From Paraburkholderia eburnea (GTDB lineage: Bacteria > Pseudomonadota > Gammaproteobacteria > Burkholderiales > Burkholderiaceae), in the NCBI RefSeq assembly GCF_002917095.1, contig NZ_PQGA01000002.1, positions 737,837 to 801,836 on the forward strand: 64,000 nt of DNA. The letters are read 5' to 3'. The notes under the pieces were generated by a model. It was not told the DNA's origin. It saw only the letters and a program-made list of their open reading frames with translations, and searched no databases. Position numbers and translations under genes: made by a program. Positions 27,101-35,411 of this stretch are shown in pieces. Every line of letters starts with the position of its first letter. Position 1 is the first letter of the stretch.

Positions 27101-27130
27101 GAGCCTGGCAGTCGAAAGGCTGCCAGGCTC
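27101..27130 (+). terminator. Hairpin after the adhesin gene
   Basis: GAGCCTGGCAG (27101-27111) pairs perfectly with CTGCCAGGCTC (27120-27130), 38 bp past the stop. There is no T-run; it works best as the first of a tandem pair. Confidence 0.55.
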
Positions 27131-27140
27131 AGATTGCTGA

Positions 27141-27170
27141 CAAAGCCCAGGCCCAGGCCGGGCTTTGTTG
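27141..27170 (+). terminator. Second hairpin after the adhesin gene
   Basis: CAAAGCCC (27141-27148) pairs with GGGCTTTG (27160-27167), followed by TTGGTT. This is a plausible intrinsic terminator for the adhesin transcript. Confidence 0.6.
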
Positions 27171-27430
27171 GTTAGTGAGCACCCTGCTCAGGAAACGCAC
27201 TCCCGCCCGGCACGAACTCCCGATTCCGCCGGGTAGGGTGCAGAGCTTGCGCGTTCCGACTCGGCGTACCGCGCCGGGATCGGCCTTGCCACACAACGAT
27301 AAATACAATTTTCGTTGTGCAGGCGGTCATGCGGCCTTCCTCGCTGGTCAGGCGGCCCGATTTTCGCGCCCTGACCGGCGGAATAACCGGGTACGACTGT
27401 CATGAGCCGCATGCGCGATACACGAGGTCA

Positions 27431-27490
27431 AGGCACACAGCCAGGTGGCCGCAGGAGCGATCGTGGATGCGCACACCGCGTCGCGCAGAC
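27431..27490. repeat. Diverged dispersed repeat, copy A
   Basis: GCACACAGCCAGGTGGCCGC followed by AGCGATCGTGGATGCGCACA and a CGCG-rich tail resembles copy B at 33118-33191. By eye, 29 of the last 35 bases match. It may be a remnant of an insertion element or a conserved intergenic unit. Confidence 0.4.
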
Positions 27491-27552
27491 GCAGGAGCGG
27501 CCCCCAATTCGCCAGAGCGCAGGCCGCTCGCAGCGCCTGATCCGCGGATCCC

Positions 27553-29058
27553 TCAGGCAACGTGGTTCGAACCTGTCGCAGCGGCAGGTCCGGCCGCTGC
27601 GCGCAGGAACGGCAATGGCACGTCCGCAGGAATCGGGCAGACATAGGGCTTGCCGCCCCGGCGTTCGAGCAGTTCCGCCCGCGCTTCCTGTATGCGCCCT
27701 GGTGCGGCGAACAGATCCAGTGCCGATGCGGCCAGGGTTTTCGCCGCGAGCAGCATCCCCTTGTGCGCGAGTGATGTCTTGCCCTGGGCGACGAGCTGCC
27801 ACGAATGCAGGGGTGTGCCAAATGCGAAGCAGCTCACAAAGCATTGCGCGGTTGGCGTGACCCAGCTTACGTCGGCAACGTCCGTCGATCCATATAGCGG
27901 CTTCCCGTTGCCAGGCTCGTAGGGATCAACACGGTCGAAGAGCGGTTTCGGCTCGCGCCAGGCGTGCGCCAGCGTGCGCGTGGCGCTTTCAATGTCTTCG
28001 GCGTTCAACGTTTCCTGCTGGACAGCGCGTGCAAAGGCGGTTTCCTCATCGCTCCAGGCCGGCGCACCGAACGCCTGGAGATGGCGGTCCATCACGCGAT
28101 TGAGGACCGTGTTCTGCAGCAGGTTCGAACAGGCCTTGTCGAATACGGTCTCGACACGGCATCCCGTCATCAACGCGGCACCCCGCGCCACATCGCACAC
28201 GCGCGCGTAGAGATCCTTCGCCTGATCGTTGCGTGGCGCGCGCACGAGATAGAGCACTTCGGCCGAGGCCTGGACAACATTGGGAGAGAGGCCGCCCGTA
28301 TCGGTCACGGCGTAGTGCACGCGCGCCTCGGGAAGCATGTGCTCACGCAGGTAGTTCACGCCAACGTTCATGAGTTCGACCGCATCGAGCGCACTGCGGC
28401 CAAGATGGGGCGACGCCGCGGCGTGCGATGCCTTGCCGTGAAAGCGGAAGTACGCCTGGATGTTGGCAAGCGTCTGCGCCGCGAATATGCCGGTGTGGGT
28501 GGCCGGGTGCCAGCATAGCGCGGCGTCAACGTCGTCGAACAGGCCGGCGCGCGCCATGAAGGTTTTGCCGGACCCGCCTTCCTCGGCCGGACACCCATAA
28601 AAACGCACCGTGCCGGGCAGCTCTGCGCGGCAGAGCTGCTGCGCAACGGCGACGGCCGCCAGATGCGCCGCCGTGCCCAGCAGATGATGCCCGCAGCCGT
28701 GTCCATTGCCGTTGCCCATATCGCCCGCGGGCCGGCATTGCAGCACGCCCGCCTCCTGGCTCATGCCCGACAGGGCGTCGTACTCGCCGAGAATGGCGAT
28801 GACCGGCGCGCGATCATTCGGGCCCCTGTTTTCCTGGTGCGAGAACTCGGCGACGAAGGCGGTCGGAATGCCGGCTACGCCGCGTGTTATGCGAAAGCCG
28901 GCCGCTTCGAGCGCATCGATATGCAACTGTGCCGATCTCGTTTCCTGGTAGCGCAGCTCGGCGAGATTCCAGATGGCATCGGCCAGCGCAATGTAGCGTT
29001 GCGCATGGGTTTCAATGAAGCCGGCGGCTTGCGCGATGGTGTGGGTCGGGTCGTTCAT
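27553..29058 (-). CDS. M20-family amidohydrolase (AbgB-like)
   Basis: A 501-residue peptidase M20/amidohydrolase. The dinuclear metal site is indicated by NGHGCGHHLLGTAA and the catalytic CPAEEGGSGK. Overall layout matches AbgB, the aminobenzoyl-glutamate hydrolase subunit, which is longer than ordinary M20 amidohydrolases. It probably cleaves an amide bond of an N-acyl amino acid or aminobenzoyl-glutamate-like compound in the cytoplasm. It is the last gene of an MFS transporter-porin-hydrolase set, 32 bp after the porin. No abgA partner is present, so heterodimer formation is uncertain. Confidence 0.87.
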   Translation of the reverse strand: MNDPTHTIAQAAGFIETHAQRYIALADAIWNLAELRYQETRSAQLHIDALEAAGFRITRGVAGIPTAFVAEFSHQENRGPNDRAPVIAILGEYDALSGMSQEAGVLQCRPAGDMGNGNGHGCGHHLLGTAAHLAAVAVAQQLCRAELPGTVRFYGCPAEEGGSGKTFMARAGLFDDVDAALCWHPATHTGIFAAQTLANIQAYFRFHGKASHAAASPHLGRSALDAVELMNVGVNYLREHMLPEARVHYAVTDTGGLSPNVVQASAEVLYLVRAPRNDQAKDLYARVCDVARGAALMTGCRVETVFDKACSNLLQNTVLNRVMDRHLQAFGAPAWSDEETAFARAVQQETLNAEDIESATRTLAHAWREPKPLFDRVDPYEPGNGKPLYGSTDVADVSWVTPTAQCFVSCFAFGTPLHSWQLVAQGKTSLAHKGMLLAAKTLAASALDLFAAPGRIQEARAELLERRGGKPYVCPIPADVPLPFLRAAAGPAAATGSNHVA

Positions 29059-29090
29059 GACGGGGAAAGCCGGAAAAGGGGAGAATGGAA

Positions 29091-30170
29091 TCAGAACTTC
29101 TTGCGTATGCCAACGGCAACGACGAACGGATTGACGCCCGGCGTCGAAAGCGGATCAGAGCCAAACGAGATCGCCGATTGCCCCTGATTGCGAAAAGCCC
29201 CGACACGGGCGTACAACCCGGTCAGCTTCGAGAACTGATAGTCGTAACCGAGCAGCGCGCCGATGGCACTGTCTTCACGCCCTGACACGTTGCGATACAC
29301 CGCGCCAGCGCGAATCGCATGGGGACCGTTCGACCATACGGCGCCGAGAGAATAGACGCTCGCCACATAGGTGTTCGGCGCGGTGGGTCGGGTCAGCGTA
29401 TAGGTGGCCGACGTTGCGACCGGACCGATCTGGTAAAGCGCGCTCGCCATCACGAGGTCGGTGCGCGGACCGCTGGGCGTCGCCGGAGCGCCGCTGACGG
29501 GCGGCGCGTCGGCCCAGACGGCGTTATAGGAAACCGTGAGTTCAAGCGGACCGCGCGCATAGTCGATGAGCCCGCCCGTATTGCGGGCGACAGGGCTGGA
29601 CCCCGCCTCGTTTCGCAGTGCGTAGAGCACCGTCGCGCTCAGGCCATTGAAGGTCGGCGTGTGATAGCTCACCGCGTTATCCACGCGCGCCTGCACGGTG
29701 GTCACGCCCGCTCCCAGATCGGAGATCGCGAGTACGGTGCTTGCCCAGGGCGAAAGCATACCCACGGCATAGAACGGATCGGCGCCTTCGGGCGGAATGG
29801 CCGGATACTGTTTTCCGAACTTGAGGACGCCCCAGCGTTCGGAGCCGATCCAGACATTCGATTCGCGGTTGAATGTCGAGGTCGCGCTCTGCTGCTGCCC
29901 GTTCATCAGATTGATGCCCCCTTCGAGGCGAAAGCCTGCGTAGGCGCCGCCCCCGAGGTCCTCGGAACCGGTGAGGCCCCAGCGGGAGGTCGACGCGCCA
30001 CCGCTTTGCAGGCGCAGCGCCGTACTGCCGCCGTTATCCGAATACTGCAGGAAGCTGTCGACAGCCCCGTACAGCGTCATGGTGGCGTGGGCGCCATATG
30101 CCGTGGCAGAACACCCGATGAGGGCAAGGAGGCGGGCCAGGCGTGCGCACAATTGCGGAGTGGAATACAT
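29091..30170 (-). CDS. Outer-membrane porin (Gram-negative general porin family)
   Basis: The ATG at 30170 gives a 359-residue protein with a signal peptide ending near GAHA and a mature start TMTLYGAVDSFLQYSDNGG, the standard Burkholderiales porin opening. It ends in phenylalanine (GIRKKF), as needed for BAM recognition. Repeated beta-strand patterns (WGVLKFGKQYPAIP; GLYARVGAFRNQGQ) fit a 16-strand trimeric porin. The upstream in-frame extension is Arg/Ser-rich and not porin-like. In the cluster with an MFS transporter and an amidohydrolase it should let the substrate through the outer membrane. Confidence 0.93.
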   Translation of the reverse strand: MYSTPQLCARLARLLALIGCSATAYGAHATMTLYGAVDSFLQYSDNGGSTALRLQSGGASTSRWGLTGSEDLGGGAYAGFRLEGGINLMNGQQQSATSTFNRESNVWIGSERWGVLKFGKQYPAIPPEGADPFYAVGMLSPWASTVLAISDLGAGVTTVQARVDNAVSYHTPTFNGLSATVLYALRNEAGSSPVARNTGGLIDYARGPLELTVSYNAVWADAPPVSGAPATPSGPRTDLVMASALYQIGPVATSATYTLTRPTAPNTYVASVYSLGAVWSNGPHAIRAGAVYRNVSGREDSAIGALLGYDYQFSKLTGLYARVGAFRNQGQSAISFGSDPLSTPGVNPFVVAVGIRKKF

Positions 30171-30359
30171 GTCTCGTTCTGTTGTCGTGGTCGTTGTCCC
30201 TCCGTTTCGCACAGGCAAGGGCGCATCTGTCCCGTCCGGTGCGCCCGAAGGCGAACAGGAACGTGGTGATCGGACGCGGGAAAGGGCGCGGGCGCGAACC
30301 GGGGAAGTGAAAGGGGAAGCGGAAAGGGGCGGCGGGGTGCCGCTCACACTTCGCGCCAG

Positions 30360-31655
30360 CTAGTCAGCGCGCTGCTCCGGAAACCGTGCGAGGGCGAGAA
30401 GACTGACGGCGCCTGTCACCAGCAGATACCATGCGGGCGTCATGGGGTCGCCGGTGTGCTGCTGCAGCCATGTCACATTGAACTGCGCGAAGCCACCGAA
30501 AATCGTGACGCCAAAGCTGTAGATTGCCGCGAGGGCCGTTGCGCGCACGCGCTGCGGAAATGCCTCGGTAATGAGCAAAAAAAACGATGACGTTCCGAGC
30601 GTCGCCAGGCCCATGACAATGGTCACAATAGCGATCAGCGTTCCGGTCGACGGTGCGGTGGTCAGCGCGCGGAACAGCGGATACACGCAAAGCAGGGACA
30701 GCAGTGAAGTGGCAAACACGATGGGTTTGCGATGTTGAAGACGGTCGATGATCCACAGCCCGGCAACCAGCGCGACGACGATCATGGTGAGACCCGATGC
30801 GCAGCCCGCGAGAAATGAACTCACCACGGGCAGATGCCATGTACGCACGGCGTAGCCGGGCATGTAAAACACCATGATGTAGAGCATCGAGGTCGGCCCG
30901 ACGATGGTCAGCACCCCAACCAGCAGGCGGGACTTGAAGTGCGTGAGCAGCTCACGTACCGCACCTTCCTGCTTTTCCGCCGAGCGGTGTGTTTCGTCGA
31001 GGTGGCGACGGATATAGAAGCCGACCGGGCCGAGCAGCAGCCCGAAGAGAAAGGGCAGACGCCAGCCCCAGGATTCGAGCGAGGTCGGCGGCAAAACGGC
31101 CGAGAGCACCGCGGCGCTTGCGGCGCCGAGCAATGCCGCCACGCCCTGACTGAGCATCTGGAAGCTCACCATGAATCCGCGACGGGACAGCGGACCCGAC
31201 TCCATCAGGAAAGTCGTCGCGGTGCCGACTTCCCCTCCTGCCGAGAGTCCCTGAAGCAGCCTCCCTGCGATGACCACCACTGGCGCGGCGAGACCGATCT
31301 GTGCATACGTGGGTGTCAGCCCGATCAGGGCGGTGCCCGCCATCATCAGCACAATCGTGAGCGTCAGTGCAGCCTTTCGCCCGCGCCGGTCCGCATAGCT
31401 GCCGATCAGGATGCCGCCGAGCGGACGCATCACGAAGCCCACGCCAAAGGTCGCAAGCGCGAGCAGCATGGGGCCAGCCGCCGAATCGACCGGAAAGAAG
31501 TTTTTCGCGATGATCGTCGCGAAATAGCTGAACACGGTGAAATCGAACATCTCCAGCGCATTGCCGGCGGAAGTGGCGAAGATGGTCCGTGCACGCGAGT
31601 GGGCGTACTGCCTGACGGCGACGGGTTCGACGGGTTGCCGCGAGAGAGATTGCAT
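30360..31655 (-). CDS. MFS transporter, metabolite:H+ symporter (MHS) type
   Basis: A 431-residue protein with about 12 transmembrane segments. Marks of the MHS group (citrate, alpha-ketoglutarate, proline/betaine symporters) include GNALEMFDFTVFSYFA in helix 1, GSYADRRGRKAALT in loop 2-3 and GRLLQGLSAGGEVGTATTFL in helix 4. The start is preceded by AAGGAGA. It is the first gene of the cluster and diverges from the LysR gene with 202 bp between them. Substrate is likely the carboxylate or amide hydrolysed by the M20 enzyme. Confidence 0.9.
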   Translation of the reverse strand: MQSLSRQPVEPVAVRQYAHSRARTIFATSAGNALEMFDFTVFSYFATIIAKNFFPVDSAAGPMLLALATFGVGFVMRPLGGILIGSYADRRGRKAALTLTIVLMMAGTALIGLTPTYAQIGLAAPVVVIAGRLLQGLSAGGEVGTATTFLMESGPLSRRGFMVSFQMLSQGVAALLGAASAAVLSAVLPPTSLESWGWRLPFLFGLLLGPVGFYIRRHLDETHRSAEKQEGAVRELLTHFKSRLLVGVLTIVGPTSMLYIMVFYMPGYAVRTWHLPVVSSFLAGCASGLTMIVVALVAGLWIIDRLQHRKPIVFATSLLSLLCVYPLFRALTTAPSTGTLIAIVTIVMGLATLGTSSFFLLITEAFPQRVRATALAAIYSFGVTIFGGFAQFNVTWLQQHTGDPMTPAWYLLVTGAVSLLALARFPEQRAD

Positions 31656-31775
31656 AACGCCAAGGTCTCCTTAATGGTTTTTTATTTCTTGCGCGCTGAC
31701 AAACCTGCTGCGCATGAATGTGGGGAGATCATAGGCGTGCTTTCTATAATCCACATAAACATAAATTCTTATCCA

Positions 31776-31792
31776 GATAAATGCCATTTATC
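31776..31792. promoter_or_regulatory. 17-bp palindrome, probable LysR operator
   Basis: GATAAATGCCATTTATC is a perfect palindrome about a central C and contains a T-N11-A core (T31778, A31790), the usual LysR recognition pattern. It lies 66 bp before the LysR start in the divergent promoter region, alongside other AT-rich half-sites (ATAAACATAAATT). Confidence 0.65.
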
Positions 31793-31857
31793 CCGCCGTC
31801 GGTTTATGAAGACGCGATACGTCAGAAAAGAACGCACGGCGCGAAGGACCAGGCCAG

Positions 31858-32862
31858 ATGAAACTCCATCAACTCCGTGCGCTTGTCGCGGTAGCGCGGG
31901 CGGGAAGCGTCCATGAGGGCGCACGCGCGCTCTGCGTGACACAGCCTGCTGTCACGCGGGCATTGCGCGATCTGGAGGACGAGGTCGGGCTCATGCTGGT
32001 TTCACGCAGTTCCTCGGGGATCTCGCTGACCCCGGAAGGCCGGTTGACGCTGCAGCGGGCCGAACTGATCCTGAACGAGATAGGGCGAACCGAGGACGAG
32101 CTCGCGCGAATGCGGGGCGCCCGCCAGGGGCGTGTCGCGATCGGTGTGACGCCCCTGTCCGGCATCGCGCTCCTGCCGCGTGCGTACGTCCGCTTTCGCG
32201 AGCAGATGCCGGACAGCACGCTTGAGTTCGTCGAATACGCGCCTTCGCTGCTGGTCGAACAGCTAAAGAACGGCGAACTCGACTTTGCGCTCGCTGCGGG
32301 TGTGGAATCCCAGGAATTCTCGTCGGTGCGCTGCGTCGAACTCGCCGAGTTTCCGATGTGGTTTGCAGTGAGCCGGCGCAGCCCGCTCGCGCACGCCGCA
32401 TCACTGGCGGACCTGGAGCATGCGGAATGGCTGCACACCGGACCGTGCGCGGAATTCCGGGCGTTTCTCGCCGCGCAGTTTGCGCGCGCCGGACTGCCTG
32501 CGCCACGCCGCATCACGCGCTGTACCTCGCAGGCGCTCTACTACGGGCTGGCGCTTGATCCCAACATGGTGACCTCGTGGACGCATCTCGCCCTGCGCGG
32601 CGAAGAAGCGCTCGAACACATGACCACGCTCGACCTGATCGAGCCGCCTCCGGCGCGCCGCCTGTACCTGCTGTTCCGGCGCGATACCGTGCCTACCTGC
32701 ACGGCGCAGCACTTTGTCGATTGCATCATGGAGGTGATCGAAGCGGTACGCAGTGCAGGCAGGTCCATCGTCCCCAGCGGGGAGCGCAACGCATGCGTGC
32801 GGCCTTTTGATGGCGCCTGCGGGAGCCATCAAAAGGGGCAGTGTCAGGAGTCGGGGATGTGA
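31858..32862 (+). CDS. LysR-family regulator of the transporter-porin-hydrolase cluster
   Basis: A 334-residue LysR protein beginning MKLHQLRALVAVARAGSVHE with the helix-turn-helix GARALCVTQPAVTRALRDLE. The effector domain follows from about residue 90. Divergent placement next to the MFS gene and a LysR-type palindrome in the shared promoter region make it the likely regulator of the M20 cluster and itself. It resembles AbgR in setting. The last ~30 residues exceed the usual length and cover an inverted repeat at 32803-32836, so the C-terminus may be an extended or altered version. Confidence 0.9.
   Translation: MKLHQLRALVAVARAGSVHEGARALCVTQPAVTRALRDLEDEVGLMLVSRSSSGISLTPEGRLTLQRAELILNEIGRTEDELARMRGARQGRVAIGVTPLSGIALLPRAYVRFREQMPDSTLEFVEYAPSLLVEQLKNGELDFALAAGVESQEFSSVRCVELAEFPMWFAVSRRSPLAHAASLADLEHAEWLHTGPCAEFRAFLAAQFARAGLPAPRRITRCTSQALYYGLALDPNMVTSWTHLALRGEEALEHMTTLDLIEPPPARRLYLLFRRDTVPTCTAQHFVDCIMEVIEAVRSAGRSIVPSGERNACVRPFDGACGSHQKGQCQESGM
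32803..32836 (+). repeat. Perfect 12-bp inverted repeat in the 3' end of the LysR gene
   Basis: CCTTTTGATGGC (32803-32814) pairs with GCCATCAAAAGG (32825-32836) over a 10-base loop. It sits inside the predicted coding end, where the protein is longer than family norm, and may be a terminator captured by loss of an earlier stop. Confidence 0.55.
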
Positions 32863-33195
32863 CGAAAACCGGGAAGTCCGTCAGGTTGTGCGGGTGCTCG
32901 CAAGCCCGGCGGGTCTGTCTGCCCTTCACGGTAGCGCGGGAACCGTTGCGCGCGCCTGCCGTGGAAGCCTTCGCACGCCAGATTGTGGCGACCTTCGCCC
33001 AGGTTGAGTTGCAACAGCGTGGCGCGACGGCGCTCGTCGGCGTCGACAAGGTTCAATGTGGAATGGTCCTGTCGATACGGTCGATCCGAAGCGGGACCGG
33101 TTTCATGAGGGCAGGGTGCACAGCCAGGCCGCAGCACTGCCGCGCGCGGGCGGCAGAAGCGGTCGTGGATGAGCACACAGCGACGCAAAGACCCG
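32863..33195. other. Intergenic region between LysR and lipoprotein genes (convergent)
   Basis: No gene is supported here. Frames on both strands are open for 80-150 codons, but none has a start signal or recognisable family. Positions 33118-33191 contain repeat copy B. Confidence 0.4.
33118..33191. repeat. Diverged dispersed repeat, copy B
   Basis: GCACAGCCAGGCCGCAG, an 18-base insertion relative to copy A, then AGCGGTCGTGGATGAGCACA and GCGACGC. It is similar to 27431-27490, and both lie in spacers flanking the M20/LysR cluster. Confidence 0.4.
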
Positions 33196-33501
33196 TCAGT
33201 GGGTATGCACCCCGTCGTCGGCAGTGACGCGTCCACGGTTGATTTCGGCCGACGGGTAGTGTGCAGAATTGGGGGCGCCCGCCAGGCCACTCCCATTTGC
33301 CGTAACAGGCGCTTCTACTGTGGTGGCTGGAGTGGGTTCACCCGATATCGTACTGCCCGGTGCGGCGACTTGACCACTCTGCGCGACCGGTGAAGCGGTA
33401 CTTGTAGATGTTTCGTCTCCACCGCAGCCGCCCAGATACAGGCTCATTGAAAGGGCGGCGACGCAAAGGGCAGCCGTAAGCGGGCGCCTGGTCCCATACA
33501 T
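33196..33501 (-). CDS. Small putative lipoprotein
   Basis: From the ATG at 33501 this is a 101-residue protein with a short basic N-terminus, hydrophobic core LTAALCVAALSMSLYL and a lipobox-like LGGC. A Ser/Thr/Pro/Gly-rich disordered tail follows, ending HTH. An upstream in-frame ATG at 33579 adds 26 hydrophilic residues and spoils the signal peptide. It is divergent from the secreted subtilase gene (228 bp between starts), so the two may be functionally linked, for example as inhibitor or tether; that is only positional. Confidence 0.5.
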   Translation of the reverse strand: MYGTRRPLTAALCVAALSMSLYLGGCGGDETSTSTASPVAQSGQVAAPGSTISGEPTPATTVEAPVTANGSGLAGAPNSAHYPSAEINRGRVTADDGVHTH

Positions 33502-33729
33502 CTTCGCGTTGACCAGATGGAGCTTGCTGATCCGGTGAGACCTCAACACGTTCAGTTCCTGGAAATTCTCTTTTTTCATACGATCTTTCCAAAAAAATAA
33601 AATAAATACAGGAATACGTTTCCATTTAATTCTCAGAATATCCTGAATATTTTTTGAGAGAAGAATGGTTATGAATATGGGTCTATTATCTGCAATATTT
33701 CAACGATGTAAACATCAGGATAACTAAGC

Positions 33730-35091
33730 ATGACAGTCAAGGCAAAAAGACACAGGCCAGAAATTTCTCCTGCAGGTCGCGGATGCACCATCGGCGCCAT
33801 CACCGGAATTCGCGCAACCGTTGTGATCGCAACGTCTCTGGCCGGGCTTCTGTACGCATCGGCCAATCCTGCCGTAGCCCAGACCATGCCGGCGGGGTGG
33901 CCCTCAACCGCGACGATCCCCTACAACCTTGGCGGCACAACCAGCGGTACGTATACCGACAGCGCTGGGAAGACCTATGACGGCACGGGTTACATTGTTG
34001 TGGACATTGACGGCGCATTCCGTACCGACAATCCGGTTTTTAAGTACAAGACTTTGCAGCCCGTTGCGGGCTACAACAAGGTAAAGACCGAGGCGTGTGT
34101 GGGACAGAAGACGGACACCCAGTGGACCGGTCTCTGCCCATACGAAGATGCGTCAACGTGGGTGTCTCGCCCGCTGCCTGGCAAACCCTCCGCCGGGTAT
34201 TACCTCATCACGCTTCAAAACTCGTCGATGCCGTCCGACGCTGCCGATAATCAGTGCCGCGAGAGCAGCAATCCGGATAATCCGCAGTACTGCCATTATT
34301 ACCATGGCACGGCGACCAGCGGCATCATGGTTGGCGAACCGACCGACCGTTGGGAGGGCACCACCCATCTGGTCTACACGGGCGTCGCGCCGGGCGCCCA
34401 GGTCATCCCGATCAGGATCGGAGGAGGGACGGGTACGGACGGTCCTCGAGGCTGGCCCATCAACTCCGTGGTCGATGCCCTGACTTACGTCAATAACGGT
34501 TTGATGAATCGCACCGATGTGAATTCGAAAATCGTTGCGGTCAATATCTCGGCGTCCGGTGACCCGGTTGCAGGCGATGCGTTGTGTTCAACGGACGCAG
34601 ACGGCGCGCGGATCGACGCGCTGGCCGCTTCACTGCGGGCAAAAGGCGTGGCAGTTGTCATGTCAGCGGGCAACGACGGTATGTACGCCACCGGCAACTG
34701 GACCTGCGGCAATAACGTGATCGTCGTCGGCGCGACAGGCATCGTGAATCCGACCGTGCCAACTAGCTACACGAACATTTCGCAGAAGGTCGCCCTGTTT
34801 GCGCCAGTCGGAACAGCAGATCGGGACAGCGGCGACTTTGTGCTCGCGCCCTGGGCTGGTCTTGGGTCGTTCTATATTTGGGGCACCTCTTTTTCCGCGC
34901 CTCAGGTAGCGGCCGCGTTCGCGGTGCTACGCCAGAAATTCGGCAGTGGCCCGTCTGTATCGTCGCTTGTCCAGTTGATGAAATCGACTGGCACACCCAT
35001 CACAGGACAGCGCGCCGGTTTTGCTCCGGCGGGTGCGTCCGTGCTGAACATCAAGGCCGCGCTCAACGGCACGCCACCGTCAATCAAATAG
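33730..35091 (+). CDS. Secreted subtilisin-like serine protease (S8 family)
   Basis: A 453-residue precursor with an N-terminal export segment (about 22-50, ending NPAVAQ). The S8 triad can be placed at Asp94 in IVVDIDGAF, His192 in HGTATSG and Ser387 in WGTSFSAP; Asn315 in SAGND supplies the oxyanion hole. Six cysteines lie in the mature part, suggesting disulfides. The gap between Asp and His is long (about 98 residues), reflecting an insertion with YDGTGYIV and cysteine-rich loops. There is no separate inhibitor-like propeptide. It should be periplasmic or secreted. It stands alone, opposite a small lipoprotein gene. Confidence 0.88.
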   Translation: MTVKAKRHRPEISPAGRGCTIGAITGIRATVVIATSLAGLLYASANPAVAQTMPAGWPSTATIPYNLGGTTSGTYTDSAGKTYDGTGYIVVDIDGAFRTDNPVFKYKTLQPVAGYNKVKTEACVGQKTDTQWTGLCPYEDASTWVSRPLPGKPSAGYYLITLQNSSMPSDAADNQCRESSNPDNPQYCHYYHGTATSGIMVGEPTDRWEGTTHLVYTGVAPGAQVIPIRIGGGTGTDGPRGWPINSVVDALTYVNNGLMNRTDVNSKIVAVNISASGDPVAGDALCSTDADGARIDALAASLRAKGVAVVMSAGNDGMYATGNWTCGNNVIVVGATGIVNPTVPTSYTNISQKVALFAPVGTADRDSGDFVLAPWAGLGSFYIWGTSFSAPQVAAAFAVLRQKFGSGPSVSSLVQLMKSTGTPITGQRAGFAPAGASVLNIKAALNGTPPSIK

Positions 35092-35411
35092 CTGGCCTCG
35101 GGGCGGGGGGAGCACACCCACCCGTCCCGATCACGGCAAACCCGAGCCGGTCCCATAAGCCAGTGTTCTGCAGCGGCAATCCGTGCGCTATCTACTCCGT
35201 TTCAACGGTATTGCTCTTCTCGCACAATTGATTTGTCCGTCCGGCTCGGAAGCACCGCTTCAACCTTTTCGAGGATTAGCGCCGATGCCAAGCCATGATG
35301 CTCGAGCACGGTTTCTCGCCCCTCGCATATATTAGACATTATAAAAATAATGTCCAAATAAACAGGCAGCATCGTTAAATATCACACGGTTTACGTTGTA
35401 TTACGTACTAA
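35092..35411. other. Spacer between protease and CoA-ligase genes (convergent)
   Basis: Contains no gene. The last third is AT-rich and carries the hairpin at 35335-35354, where transcripts from both sides could end. Confidence 0.5.
35335..35354. terminator. AT-rich hairpin between convergent genes
   Basis: GACATTAT pairs with ATAATGTC around an AAAA loop. The stem is weak, but the position, 58 bp past the ligase gene on its strand, suits a terminator. Confidence 0.4.

Larger units (their letters stand above)
27064..27552. other. Intergenic region between adhesin and amidohydrolase genes (convergent)
   Basis: Apart from the two hairpins near its left end, this 489-bp region has no supported gene. 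Positions 27431-27490 share a diverged repeat with 33118-33191 (see that entry). Confidence 0.45.

Noticed and set aside
27101..27170. Possible CRISPR or repeat array after the adhesin
   Set aside because: Only two unrelated hairpins; no regularly spaced direct repeats.
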